From: Flavobacterium jejuense | GTDB lineage: Bacteria; Bacteroidota; Bacteroidia; Flavobacteriales; Flavobacteriaceae | Reading direction: 5' to 3' | Assembly (NCBI RefSeq): GCF_006491595.2 | Contig: NZ_VEVQ02000006.1 | Coordinates: 186,001-250,000 of the forward strand | Length of the DNA stretch: 64,000 nucleotides | Part shown: positions 51,302 through 60,481 of the stretch, in pieces | Layout: each line of letters begins with the position of its first letter | Numbering within the stretch: the stretch's first letter is position 1 | Notes under the pieces: model-generated | Database searches by the model: none | What the model was told of the DNA's origin: nothing | What the model saw: only the letters and a program-made list of their open reading frames with translations | Program-made: the position numbers and the translations under genes

Positions 51302-51997
51302 ATGAAAAAATCAATATTAATACTGACAGCTATTTCAATAAGTTTGTTAGTTAGTTTAAATAGTTGTAATGCAGTTAAGAATACAAATAAAACCCAAAGA
51401 GGAGCTACTATTGGTGCAGTTGGTGGAGCAATAATTGGTGGTGTATTAGGAAATAACATTGGAAAAGGTGGTAATGGAGCCCTTGGAGCTGTAATAGGTG
51501 GTGTAGTTGGTGGTGTTGCGGGAGGTGTTATTGGAAATAAAATGGACAAGCAAGCAAGAGAAATAGAAACAGCTTTACCAGGAGCAGAAGTAAAGAGAGT
51601 TGGAGAAGGAATACAATTAGTTTTAGGAGAAAGTTCTGTGAATTTTGATTTTAATAAAGCTACATTAACAGCTTTAGCAAAACAAAACTTAGATAAATTA
51701 GTGCCTGTTTTTAAAGATTATGCAGATACAGATATTACTATTTTTGGATATACTGATAGTAAAGGTGCTGATGAGTATAATTTAAATTTGTCACAGCAAC
51801 GTGCTACAAGTGTGAAAAATTATATGACACAGAAAGGAATTTCTTCTTCTAGATTTGTAATTAAAGGCATGGGAGAAGCTGATCCAATTGCAGATAATGA
51901 AACTGATGCAGGAAGAAGCAAAAATAGACGTGTTGAATTTGCTATTGTTGCTAATGAAAAAATGATTGAAGATGCTAAAAATGAATCTCAAAAATAA
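51302..51997 (+). CDS. OmpA-family lipoprotein with glycine-zipper domain
   Basis: A 231-residue outer-membrane lipoprotein. After the lipobox (NSCNA, Cys22) comes a glycine zipper (residues 35-80; ATIGAVGGAIIGGVLG and GAVIGGVVGGVAGGVIG) that may pack in a membrane, then an OmpA peptidoglycan-binding domain (about 105-220) with VNFDFNKATLT, IFGYTDSKGADEYNLNLSQQRA and GRSKNRRVEFAI. The Asp and Arg that hold diaminopimelate are present. It ties the outer membrane to the cell wall. Co-transcribed with the lipocalin-like gene. Assignment firm. Confidence 0.92.
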   Translation: MKKSILILTAISISLLVSLNSCNAVKNTNKTQRGATIGAVGGAIIGGVLGNNIGKGGNGALGAVIGGVVGGVAGGVIGNKMDKQAREIETALPGAEVKRVGEGIQLVLGESSVNFDFNKATLTALAKQNLDKLVPVFKDYADTDITIFGYTDSKGADEYNLNLSQQRATSVKNYMTQKGISSSRFVIKGMGEADPIADNETDAGRSKNRRVEFAIVANEKMIEDAKNESQK

Positions 51998-52018
51998 AAT
52001 ATTGTTTCAATGCTAATA

Positions 52019-52046
52019 AAAAAGACTGTTTTAATACAGTCTTTTT
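52019..52046. terminator. Shared terminator after the OmpA-type and barrel genes
   Basis: AAAAAGACTGT and ACAGTCTTTTT (52019-52029, 52036-52046) pair around a 6-base loop, with T or A runs on both sides, between two convergent genes. Confidence 0.8.
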
Positions 52047-52055
52047 TGTTTTATA

Positions 52056-52658
52056 TTAATAATATTCGTCAAATTTATAAATGATTCCTCCAGTAACATT
52101 ATACATAATTCCAGTAATAGAATTTGGATACCCTTGATAAGTAAATTGACCATCAAAGCCATAATGTTGTGATAAATTAATAATAACAGAAGTGTCAATT
52201 GCAAAATATAAACCCTGTGATATCTTAATTTTCGGAGTTAAACCAATAATAGCATTTGCAGTATTGTCTGCATTAGTATATTCGGTAGATTTAATAAAAG
52301 AATAACCACCTCCAGCATGTGCTGATAAATTAAACGAACTGTATAAACTTGTAGGATCAATTAAGTCAGAAATGTTAGCTGTTGCTTGTAAAGAAATTCG
52401 TGTAACGTTTACTCCTGTCTCTTTGTTAAAAAAATCCCCATTTGATCTAAATTGGTCAGAGCCAAAATCTAATTTAGCACCAAAAGACTCATTAAAATCA
52501 TATAGAATTCCACCACCAAAGTGAGAGAAATTTGTAATACTTGGATTCATTACTCCGTTTAAGCCATAGTTTACTTCTATACCAAATTGTGCTTTTGAGG
52601 AATTGGAAAATAAAAAGAAAGCTAAAATTAGGCTAAATGTGAAAAAATTTCGTGTCAT
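52056..52658 (-). CDS. Small outer-membrane beta-barrel protein
   Basis: A 200-residue protein with a signal peptide (to about NSSKAQ, residue 24) and alternating strands ending in an aromatic tail (GGIIYKFDEYY), typical of 8-stranded barrels of the OmpA-N or porin-like type: GGGILYDFNESFGAKLDFG, NVTRISLQATANIS, LYFAIDTSVIINLS. No OmpA peptidoglycan domain follows, so the protein is the barrel alone. It converges on the OmpA-type lipoprotein gene. Function unknown, structural or transport. Confidence 0.8.
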   Translation of the reverse strand: MTRNFFTFSLILAFFLFSNSSKAQFGIEVNYGLNGVMNPSITNFSHFGGGILYDFNESFGAKLDFGSDQFRSNGDFFNKETGVNVTRISLQATANISDLIDPTSLYSSFNLSAHAGGGYSFIKSTEYTNADNTANAIIGLTPKIKISQGLYFAIDTSVIINLSQHYGFDGQFTYQGYPNSITGIMYNVTGGIIYKFDEYY

Positions 52659-52810
52659 TTTGAATTTTAATAGGTTGTTATTTTGGGAGTCGCAAGATAG
52701 AAATTAATTTTTATCTAATGAAGCCCTTTTTATTAACAATTTAGTGTTTTTAAATGTTAACAGGATTAAAGTCATTTTATTTGTAAGTTTGTTGAAATTT
52801 TAATTGAAAA

Positions 52811-53740
52811 ATGTTAAAAGTATCGAATATATCTTTTTCTTACACAAGTGATCCATTGCTTAAAAAAATGAGTTTTTCCTTAGCGAAAGGTAGCTTTTTG
52901 GCGCTTATTGGAGAAAGTGGTTGTGGGAAAAGTACACTATTGAAATTAATATATGGTTTACATGATTTAGAATTGGGTTCAATTTTTTGGAATGATGATT
53001 CTGTTTTAGGTCCAAAATTTAATTTAGTACCTGGAATGCCATATATGAAATATTTGGCTCAAGATTTCGATTTGATGCCTTATGTGACTGTTGCAGAAAA
53101 TGTGGGTAAATTTTTATCGAATTTTTATCCAGAAGAAAAAGAAAGAAGAGTGAATGAATTACTTGAAGTAGTAGAAATGACAGGGTTTGCGAATACAAAG
53201 GCTCAACTATTAAGCGGTGGTCAAATGCAGCGAGTAGCTTTAGCAAAAGTCTTAGCTTTAGAACCAGAATTGTTATTGTTAGATGAGCCCTTTAGTCATA
53301 TTGATAATTTTCTGAAAAATAGTCTTAGGCGTAAAATTTTTAAATATTTAAAGAAAAAAGAAATTACTTGCATTATAGCAACACACGATACTAATGATGT
53401 GCTTTCGTTTTGTGATGAAGTGTTAGTAATGAAAGAAGGAGAAATAATTGATATAGGGCAGACAGAAGAAATTTATAGGTATCCTAGTTCATTTTATTCA
53501 GCATCTTTATTTGGAGAAGTAAATGAAATAAAATGGGAAGAAAATGAACTATTTGTTTACCCACATCAATTGGAAATGTCCCTAAATTCAACTTTTGAAG
53601 TGGAAGTAAAAGAATCTTATTTTAAAGGAGATAAATACCTTATTGAATCTGTCTTTAATAATCAAATTGTGTTTTTTGAGAGTAAATATAATATAGAACG
53701 AAACACTAAAATAGGTTTGAAAATAAAAATAGACTTGTAA
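52811..53740 (+). CDS. ABC transporter ATP-binding protein
   Basis: A 309-residue ATPase with Walker A GESGCGKST (about residues 34-42), Q-loop in YLAQDFDLMPY, signature LLSGGQMQRVALAKVL, Walker B LLLLDEPFSHID and switch His in IATHDTNDV. A C-terminal extension of about 85 residues (from residue 225) with ELFVYPHQLEMSL and a small beta barrel resembles the regulatory domain of PotA/FbpC-type importers of iron or polyamines. No permease or binding-protein gene is adjacent, so its partner must lie elsewhere. ATPase call firm; substrate unknown. Confidence 0.9.
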   Translation: MLKVSNISFSYTSDPLLKKMSFSLAKGSFLALIGESGCGKSTLLKLIYGLHDLELGSIFWNDDSVLGPKFNLVPGMPYMKYLAQDFDLMPYVTVAENVGKFLSNFYPEEKERRVNELLEVVEMTGFANTKAQLLSGGQMQRVALAKVLALEPELLLLDEPFSHIDNFLKNSLRRKIFKYLKKKEITCIIATHDTNDVLSFCDEVLVMKEGEIIDIGQTEEIYRYPSSFYSASLFGEVNEIKWEENELFVYPHQLEMSLNSTFEVEVKESYFKGDKYLIESVFNNQIVFFESKYNIERNTKIGLKIKIDL

Positions 53741-53760
53741 AAACTACAAGTCTATTTTTT
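53725..53760. terminator. Terminator overlapping the ABC ATPase stop
   Basis: AAAAATAGACTTGT and ACAAGTCTATTTTT pair over 14 bases; the stop codon (53738-53740) lies at the end of the first arm. A and T runs on both sides let it serve the convergent S9 peptidase gene too. Confidence 0.75.
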
Positions 53761-53784
53761 AGTTTAACCAATAATTTAAAAAAA

Positions 53785-56199
53785 TTAATTTTTTAAATAC
53801 TTTTCTAAGAATTGGTCTTGTTCCCATAGCAAATGAAAAATATTTTCTTCAGCTACATAGCCATGACTTTCTTTAGGTAAAAGTACCATTCTAACAGGAG
53901 CACCTAATCCTTTTAAAGCTTGAAAATAGCGTTCTGTTTGTAAGGTAAATGTTCCTGGATTATTATCTGCTTCTCCATGTACTAAGAGTAAAGGTGTTTT
54001 CATTTTGGAAGCATTCATAAAAGGAGACATAGTGTTGTAAACTTCTGGTACATCCCAATAATTGCGTTGCTCACTTTGGAAGCCAAAAGGAGTTAAAGTT
54101 CTATTATAAGCACCGCTTCGAGCAATTCCGCAGGCAAATAAATCAGAATGTGTTAATAAATTAGCAGTCATAAATGCACCATAAGAATGACCACCAACGG
54201 CTACTTTTTTTCTGTTAATATAGCCTAAATTATCTACTGCATCAATTGCTGCTTTGGCATTAGCTACTAATTGTGGTATAAAAGTGTCATTTGGTTCTAT
54301 TGTACCTTCTCCAATAATAGGAAATGATGCATCATCTAAAACGGCATATCCTCTGGTTACCCAATAAACAAACGAACCATAATAAGGAAATGTAAAATCA
54401 TTTGGATTTTGCGTATTTTGACCAGCACTGTTTTTATCTTTAAATTCCTCTGGATAAGCCCATATTAATAGAGGTAACTTTTTATCTTTTTTAGTTCGAT
54501 CATAATTTGCTGGTAAATACAAAGTGCCTGAAAGTGTTACACCATCGTTTCTTTTATAACTTATCACTTCTTTGTAGACATTGTTTAGACTTTCAAATGG
54601 GTTTTTGAAAGCCGTAACGGCAGTTAATTTTTTATTTTTTAAATTTCTAAAATAGTAATTAGGATATTCATTTTTAGATTGAATCATTACTAATAATTCC
54701 CCTTTTTTAATATCTTCAATCGATAATAAATCTTCTTTTTTATCAGTAAGTTTTGAAGTGTATAGTCTTTTTGTTTTTAAAGTATTGTTGTCAAATTCAT
54801 CAATGAAAGGGAATTGGCCTTCTTTGGTATAACCATCACCAAGTAAATACATTTTATTATTTTCAATGGCTAAAATATAATTGCCCATTTCATTTTTCTT
54901 AGTTTCAAAATTACCTGGATCGTTGTATTTGTCTTGGTAGTTTCTATCCCAAATTAACCTTGGATTAGCACCTTGAACTGAAGGGTCAATTAAATAGGTT
55001 TTACTATTTCTAGTGTCATACCAATAATCAGTTACAACAGCTGTGCTTTTATTTCCCCATTGAATACCACCAAATCTTTGTTTGACTTTTAGTAATGATT
55101 TTGGATTATCTGAAAAAGGAGCATCCCATAAAAATAATTCATCTCTAAAAGGCACTTCATTTGCTTGGTCACCTTCGTCAAGTGCTTCAACAAAGTAAAG
55201 TGTTGCTGGTAAATCATTTCTCCAATTCATGTTTCTTTTACCTGTGCGGGTAGACATAAATCCTTTTGGAGCTATTTCATTCAAAGAAACTTCATTTACC
55301 GTTTTAATTTCTTTTCCATTGATATCATAAACAACTGTTATTTGAGGAAAACGACTATAAGGCACAAGATAGGAAAAAGGTTTTTCTATTGAAGTAATCA
55401 TTACGTAATTCCCATCAGGTGAGAAACTAACGTCAGAAAACATTCCAGGTGTTTTAGTGAAATGTGTTTTATTTCCTTTTAAATCGATTTTATATACTAC
55501 AGAAGTAGTTAATGTTTTAAAATTAGCTTCGTCTGTTTTATTTTTTAATAAATCTTGATAAGTTCTGTTTTGAGAAACTTTCCCTTCACTTTCAGAAACT
55601 GTTGGTCCTTTTGGTAGCTCTTTTTTTACGTTAATTAAATCGGGTTTATCTTGTAAAAGAGTCTTTATTAATAAGGCATTACTATCTTTAAACCAGCTAA
55701 TAGGGTTTCCCATATTAGCATTTAAAAGAGAATTACTTATTTTTGTTGCTTTGGCAGTGGCTACATCAATATACCATAAAGTTACACCTACATCTGTGGT
55801 GTTAGTAAAAGAAATTAATTTTTCATTTGGTGACCACGATATATTGGCAATTTTAGGATTCTCTGGCAAACCCGTAACTTGCTTTTTTGTTTTGTCTTTT
55901 ATTTTACCAATTTTTAAATTATTTACATAAGTTACTGTACTTGAAATGTTTGTTGTTGGGTTAATACGCAATCCACCCAGACGCATTTCATCTTGATTTA
56001 AATCATCAAGATGTTTGTAAGTATTTCTATAACTTAAAAGCATGTACTCCTTTTTGGTATCCATTGATACACTTGGTGCTCTTTCGTAATTGGCTAATGC
56101 TAAGATTTCTTGTGGTGGTTTTTGATACGTCAAGTTTTCCTGAGAGAACACAGTAACACTCAAGAAAAAAAAGGATAAACAGGTAAAAAATGATTTCAT
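53785..56199 (-). CDS. Secreted S9 prolyl-oligopeptidase-type serine peptidase
   Basis: An 804-residue exported peptidase: signal peptide (MKSFFTCLSFFFLSVTVFSQ), a long beta-propeller region (blades such as WSPNEKLISFTNTTDVG and VSFSPDGNYVMITS), then an alpha/beta-hydrolase domain. The nucleophile is Ser672 in VAVGGHSYGAFM; HGEADNNPGTF carries the aspartate loop and PKESHGYV the histidine. This layout is that of S9C-like acylaminoacyl or dipeptidyl peptidases, which cut short peptides. It is probably periplasmic. The ATG at 56199 is chosen so that the signal leads the protein. Assignment good. Confidence 0.92.
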   Translation of the reverse strand: MKSFFTCLSFFFLSVTVFSQENLTYQKPPQEILALANYERAPSVSMDTKKEYMLLSYRNTYKHLDDLNQDEMRLGGLRINPTTNISSTVTYVNNLKIGKIKDKTKKQVTGLPENPKIANISWSPNEKLISFTNTTDVGVTLWYIDVATAKATKISNSLLNANMGNPISWFKDSNALLIKTLLQDKPDLINVKKELPKGPTVSESEGKVSQNRTYQDLLKNKTDEANFKTLTTSVVYKIDLKGNKTHFTKTPGMFSDVSFSPDGNYVMITSIEKPFSYLVPYSRFPQITVVYDINGKEIKTVNEVSLNEIAPKGFMSTRTGKRNMNWRNDLPATLYFVEALDEGDQANEVPFRDELFLWDAPFSDNPKSLLKVKQRFGGIQWGNKSTAVVTDYWYDTRNSKTYLIDPSVQGANPRLIWDRNYQDKYNDPGNFETKKNEMGNYILAIENNKMYLLGDGYTKEGQFPFIDEFDNNTLKTKRLYTSKLTDKKEDLLSIEDIKKGELLVMIQSKNEYPNYYFRNLKNKKLTAVTAFKNPFESLNNVYKEVISYKRNDGVTLSGTLYLPANYDRTKKDKKLPLLIWAYPEEFKDKNSAGQNTQNPNDFTFPYYGSFVYWVTRGYAVLDDASFPIIGEGTIEPNDTFIPQLVANAKAAIDAVDNLGYINRKKVAVGGHSYGAFMTANLLTHSDLFACGIARSGAYNRTLTPFGFQSEQRNYWDVPEVYNTMSPFMNASKMKTPLLLVHGEADNNPGTFTLQTERYFQALKGLGAPVRMVLLPKESHGYVAEENIFHLLWEQDQFLEKYLKN

Positions 56200-56347
56200 T
56201 TGGAATGGTATAATTAGTTTCTTTCCCAAAAATATTGAATTTAAAATCTTAAAATATGTAAATTTTGTTAAAATGTAATTTTAAAATGTCTAATTTTGAG
56301 ATTAATGAAAAAATGGGCTTTGTAATTCATTTAAAATGATAATTTAC

Positions 56348-56355
56348 TAAATTTG
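56348..56355 (+). promoter_or_regulatory. Promoter of the KAS III gene
   Basis: TAAATTTG is an exact -7 box 30 bases before the ATG, with TTG at 56321-56323, a 24-base spacing, slightly longer than ideal. Confidence 0.5.
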
Positions 56356-56384
56356 CCTAGCTTAAAATATAAATAGTGTAAAAA

Positions 56385-57392
56385 ATGTATCATTCAAAAA
56401 TAACAGGTTTAGGGTATTATGTTCCTGATAACGTTGTTACAAACAACGATTTATCAAAAAAAATGGATACCAATCATGAATGGATTCAAGAACGAACTGG
56501 AATTCAAGAGAGAAGGCATGTTATAAGAGGGGAAGATACCACGACTTCAATGGGTGTAAAAGCTGCAAAAATAGCTATTGAAAGAGCTAAAATAGATAAA
56601 GATGATATTGATTTTATAATTTTTGCTACGTTAAGTCCTGATTATTATTTTCCTGGACCTGGTGTTTTAGTGCAACGCGATTTGGGATTGAAAACGGTTG
56701 GTGCATTAGATGTAAGAAACCAATGTTCTGGATTTATTTATGCCATTTCAGTTGCCGACCAATATATTAAAACAGGAATGTATAAAAACATTTTGGTAAT
56801 TGGTTCTGAATTACATTCCACTGGTTTAGATATGACTACTCGTGGTCGAGGTGTTTCTGTAATTTTTGGTGATGGAGCAGGAGCAGCTATCTTAAGTAGA
56901 GAAGAAGATTTGTCTAAAGGAATTTTGTCAACGCATTTACATTCTGAAGGACAACATGCAGAGGAATTATCTTTAATTGCTCCAGGAATGGGAAAACGTT
57001 GGGTATTAGATATTCTAGCAGACAATGATCCAAATGATGAAAGTTATTATCCATATATGAACGGTCAGTTTGTATTTAAAAACGCAGTTGTTCGTTTTAG
57101 CGAAGTCATTAATGAAGGTTTACAAGCTAATAATTTACAAGTTTCAGATATTAATATGTTGATTCCGCATCAAGCGAATTTGAGAATTTCTCAGTTTATC
57201 CAACAAAAATTCAAACTAACGGATGACCAAGTGTATAACAACATTCAGAAGTATGGAAATACAACTGCAGCTTCTATTCCAATTGCTTTAACAGAAGCTT
57301 GGGAACAAGGGAAAATTAAAGAAGGGGATTTAGTGGTTTTAGCTGCTTTTGGAAGTGGATTTACATGGGGAAGTGCAATCATTCGTTGGTAA
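56385..57392 (+). CDS. 3-oxoacyl-ACP synthase III family protein
   Basis: A 335-residue thiolase-fold enzyme of the FabH type, which joins acyl-CoA with malonyl-ACP to start fatty-acid synthesis. The triad Cys114 (DVRNQCSGFIYA), His262 (MLIPHQANLRI) and Asn292 (KYGNTTAAS) is complete. The Gly-rich GSGFTWGSAIIRW ends the protein. An insert after residue 200 (GKRWVLDILADNDPNDESYYPYMNGQ) is longer than in E. coli FabH. As this group often has several KAS III copies, this one may serve a secondary pathway, such as branched-chain or lipid production, rather than the main one. Family firm. Confidence 0.9.
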   Translation: MYHSKITGLGYYVPDNVVTNNDLSKKMDTNHEWIQERTGIQERRHVIRGEDTTTSMGVKAAKIAIERAKIDKDDIDFIIFATLSPDYYFPGPGVLVQRDLGLKTVGALDVRNQCSGFIYAISVADQYIKTGMYKNILVIGSELHSTGLDMTTRGRGVSVIFGDGAGAAILSREEDLSKGILSTHLHSEGQHAEELSLIAPGMGKRWVLDILADNDPNDESYYPYMNGQFVFKNAVVRFSEVINEGLQANNLQVSDINMLIPHQANLRISQFIQQKFKLTDDQVYNNIQKYGNTTAASIPIALTEAWEQGKIKEGDLVVLAAFGSGFTWGSAIIRW

Positions 57393-57398
57393 ATAAAA

Positions 57399-57911
57399 AT
57401 GATAAATAATTTTAAGAATAAAACTGTTTTGTCTAGATTGACGAAACAGTTTGTTTTTGTGATGAGTTTCTTTACTTACTTTCTAACTATCAGTTGTAAA
57501 AATGAGAATGTAAAAGAAGCAGTTAAAGAGACTGAAACCAAAAACAAGTCAAATATAGAAGTTGAATATAAAGAAGTTGAACCAAAAATAGAAGAAGAAT
57601 TTTCAAATTTCATTGAAAAATTCAGCAAAGATTCCATTTTTCAAATAAGCAGGATTCATTTTCCATTAACCATTCAGCTTTTAGATGATGATTTTGAATT
57701 AGTTGATTTCTCAATAGTTAAGGGTGATTATTTGATGTTGACTTTCATGTATCCTTCTGATTTTGTTGAGTTTAAACAAAAGACTGTTGTTGATGAAAAC
57801 GATGCTTTTATAGAAGTTAGAGGTACTGGTAATGGAATAATGATTGATTATTTCTTTGAAAAAATAAATGGAAAATGGCAATTGAAAACTTGGGTAGATA
57901 AATCAACATAA
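57399..57911 (+). CDS. DUF4348-like lipoprotein
   Basis: A 170-residue protein with a long N-terminal signal-type helix containing FVFVMSFFTYFLTISCKN; the Cys in TISC is a likely lipobox. After a Lys/Glu-rich linker comes a domain with FSNFIEKFSKDSIFQISRIHFPLTI, YLMLTFMYPSDFVEFKQK, and YFFEKINGKWQLKTWVD, resembling DUF4348. The function is unknown. It starts six bases after the KAS III stop and probably shares its transcript, followed by a terminator. Confidence 0.75.
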   Translation: MINNFKNKTVLSRLTKQFVFVMSFFTYFLTISCKNENVKEAVKETETKNKSNIEVEYKEVEPKIEEEFSNFIEKFSKDSIFQISRIHFPLTIQLLDDDFELVDFSIVKGDYLMLTFMYPSDFVEFKQKTVVDENDAFIEVRGTGNGIMIDYFFEKINGKWQLKTWVDKST

Positions 57912-57943
57912 AAAATGCGATTCAATTTTGAATCGCATTTTTT
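57910..57943. terminator. Shared terminator between the DUF4348-like and receptor genes
   Basis: AAAAAATGCGATTC and GAATCGCATTTTTT pair over 14 bases (57910-57923, 57930-57943). A and T runs on both sides indicate a bidirectional terminator for two convergent genes. Confidence 0.82.
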
Positions 57944-57946
57944 TGA

Positions 57947-60301
57947 TCACAATAAACCACCACTTTTTTGAGTTTCATTGTTGTCTCTTGATTTTCTTTG
58001 TAAGGCTTTGTTTTTTCCACCTCCAAAACGGTAATTAAAACCTAAATAAACGGTTTGACTTTCCCAATGAAATTCACCAACTTGTCTATAAGGTAAGTCT
58101 CCGTCAAAACTAAATTTCATCGCTTTAAAAATGTCACTAAAACGCGCACTAACAGTTCCTTTTCCTTTTAAAACTGTATAACTAGCTCCTAAATCGGTTC
58201 TCCACATTGGTTTTCTTACGAATTGTAAGTTGATGTCTTTTCCTCTGTACATTCCAAAAAGTTGAAAACGTAAATCTTTAGTAGCTTTGAACGTATTATT
58301 AATTCTACTATTAAATATGGTTGTATTTGCCTCTACATAATCGGTTGCCACAACACCTCTTATTTTTCTAAAATAAGCATCAATTCCAAAATTGGCACTC
58401 CACCATTTAGTGAAATTTAAATTTCCAGAGATTTCCATACCAAAAGCATCATTGTCCTTGAAATTGTCATATGACAAGATGTTTTTATTGGGATCAGTTG
58501 GACTTTCATAAATATATCTGCTAATTTCATCGTAGATTTTTCTATAAAATATCCCTGAAGTAATAGAACCAATTTTTGTACGTCTTGTGTAATTCAACTC
58601 AAAAGAGTTAGTAAACTGAGGGTCTAAATCAGGATTTCCTTTTGAATCAATCGTTGGTGTAGACCATTCTCTAATAGGGTTTATTTGTTGAATACTAGCT
58701 CTATCTACTCGTCTTGCTACGCTAAAGTTAAAAGAGTTTTTGTCGTTTGGATTGTAACTCACAAAACCAGAAGGATAAACCGTTATAAAACTATCTGAAA
58801 ATTGAGCTTGATTGTTACCAACTTGTCTAAAATCAGCTTCTGCTTCAAATTTTTCTACTCTAGCTCCAGCTTGTGCACTCCATTTTTTCCATTGTTTGCC
58901 GTATGTTGCGTAAGCAGAATAAATTCTTCTTTCATAATTGAAACTTGAATTATATGAGTTATCAATGTTTAATAAATTATCAGTACTTTCAATTCTTGTT
59001 TGTAAACCGGTTTCTAGTTTAGTCGATTCACTTAATGGATTCACATAGTCTAGGTTGATAATTATATTGTCATTATTGTTGGCTACAGTATTTAAGGTAT
59101 AGCTAGGAATTAATGGAAAGTCAAAAGTGGTTCTTTCTGGACTATCATTAGTATTATAATTTACTTCTAATTCAATATTTTCTCCTTCTTTTTTGAAATT
59201 ATGTTTGTAATCAAAGTTATAAGCCTGAGAATTGCTTTCTGTTTTCGAATTGAAAAGCTGTAAAATATCTGCTGTTGTCATATTTTCATAATCAACAAAA
59301 GTTCTTCCTATTCCATCACCATCAAATAAATTTTGAGTTGTGTAAAATGAAAGCGTATTGTTGTCATTGATGAAATAATCCATTCCCACTTTAAAAAGAT
59401 GAGAAGTGTTTTTATTGTTGAATTTAAAATCCTGACGGTTTTTATTATTGGTTTCGAAACTGTTTATGAAACCATCATTTGCATTTTTTCCATGATTGAA
59501 CCCATAATTGCCATAAAAATTAACTTTTCCAGTTTTATAATTCAAATCGAAAGAGGAGTTTGCTTTTGGTGTAATACCAAATGTTACTCCAGAATTGATA
59601 GAGCCATTAAAACCATCATTTGCATTTTTATGTAATACAATGTTAATAATACCACTCATCCCTTCAGGATTATATTTTGCTGAAGGATTTGTAATTAATT
59701 CGATTTGTTTGATAGAAGCCGATGGAATCTGTTTTAACAATTGTTCAGGGGAAATATTGGTTGGTTTTCCATCAATTAAAATTCGTACATTAGAATTACC
59801 TCTTAAAGTAATTTGATTTGTCTGAGGATCAACTGAAACTGAAGGAATATTATTCATTATTTCTCCAGCAGAAGCTCCAGCACTAATTAAATCTTTCCCA
59901 ACATTAATGACTTTCCTGTCGATTTTTTGTTCCATAATAGAGCGTTCTTTTACGACTTCTACTCCAGCTAATTGAGCAACATCTTCTTCAATAGCAAGTG
60001 TTCCCATGTCTATTCTAGTATTAGTGGTTAAATCTACTTCTTTTAAAAGTGTTTTGTAACCAATAAACTGGATTTCTACACTATACTTTTGTGGAACTAA
60101 TTTGCTAATTTCAAAATTTCCGGTCTCATTGGTAATGCCACCTGTTACAATAGCATCATTGTTTTTAACAACAATAGTTACGTAAGGTAAAGGTTCATTC
60201 GTTTTTTTGTCAATTACTTTTCCAGAAATATTCCCAGAACTTTGAGCAAATAGGTTGATACAACTACTCAAGGTAAGTAAAATAAATAATTTTAATTTCA
60301 T
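57947..60301 (-). CDS. TonB-type receptor with carboxypeptidase-regulatory-like domain
   Basis: A 784-residue outer-membrane protein: signal peptide (to about LFAQ, residue 20), a CarboxypepD_reg-like beta domain (SGNISGKVIDKKTNEPLPYVTIVV, about residues 22-110), a plug (about 120-225; GEIMNNIPSVSVDPQTNQITLRG, VRILIDGKPTNISPEQLLKQIP, IEQIELITNPSAKYNPEGMSGIINIVL) and a large barrel ending in YLGFNYRFGGG. The family is called outer-membrane beta-barrel receptors with a DUF-type barrel; ligands are mostly unknown. No SusD-like gene follows, so it is not a starch-utilisation pair. Transcribed alone. Confidence 0.88.
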   Translation of the reverse strand: MKLKLFILLTLSSCINLFAQSSGNISGKVIDKKTNEPLPYVTIVVKNNDAIVTGGITNETGNFEISKLVPQKYSVEIQFIGYKTLLKEVDLTTNTRIDMGTLAIEEDVAQLAGVEVVKERSIMEQKIDRKVINVGKDLISAGASAGEIMNNIPSVSVDPQTNQITLRGNSNVRILIDGKPTNISPEQLLKQIPSASIKQIELITNPSAKYNPEGMSGIINIVLHKNANDGFNGSINSGVTFGITPKANSSFDLNYKTGKVNFYGNYGFNHGKNANDGFINSFETNNKNRQDFKFNNKNTSHLFKVGMDYFINDNNTLSFYTTQNLFDGDGIGRTFVDYENMTTADILQLFNSKTESNSQAYNFDYKHNFKKEGENIELEVNYNTNDSPERTTFDFPLIPSYTLNTVANNNDNIIINLDYVNPLSESTKLETGLQTRIESTDNLLNIDNSYNSSFNYERRIYSAYATYGKQWKKWSAQAGARVEKFEAEADFRQVGNNQAQFSDSFITVYPSGFVSYNPNDKNSFNFSVARRVDRASIQQINPIREWSTPTIDSKGNPDLDPQFTNSFELNYTRRTKIGSITSGIFYRKIYDEISRYIYESPTDPNKNILSYDNFKDNDAFGMEISGNLNFTKWWSANFGIDAYFRKIRGVVATDYVEANTTIFNSRINNTFKATKDLRFQLFGMYRGKDINLQFVRKPMWRTDLGASYTVLKGKGTVSARFSDIFKAMKFSFDGDLPYRQVGEFHWESQTVYLGFNYRFGGGKNKALQRKSRDNNETQKSGGLL

Positions 60302-60415
60302 TTTAATAACTGTTTAACGTGATTTGATTGATGATATATAATAGACTGTATATTTTTTAATTTGTTACACCATCAAGTTTTATTTGGCTTTTTTTTAACA
60401 ATTTTGGTAAAATTA

Positions 60416-60458
60416 TACTGACTAATTACCAATTACTAACCACTAATCACTAAATTTG
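60416..60458 (+). promoter_or_regulatory. argS: argS promoter preceded by degenerate tandem repeat
   Basis: TAAATTTG at 60451-60458 is an exact -7 box 24 bases before the argS ATG. It is the last unit of a run of near-repeats (ACTAATTACC, AATTACTAAC, CACTAATCAC) at 60420-60450. The same sort of run occurs upstream of lptB. No TTG at the ideal distance is present. Confidence 0.45.
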
Positions 60459-60481
60459 CACCTTTATAAAATCAAAGAAAA

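Noticed and set aside
51274..51549. Proline/threonine-rich minus-strand frame
   Set aside because: It is the mirror of the glycine-zipper codons of the OmpA-type lipoprotein and not a gene.
57947..60301. SusC/SusD-type glycan utilisation locus
   Set aside because: The receptor has a CarboxypepD domain but no SusD-like lipoprotein or glycoside hydrolase lies beside it.
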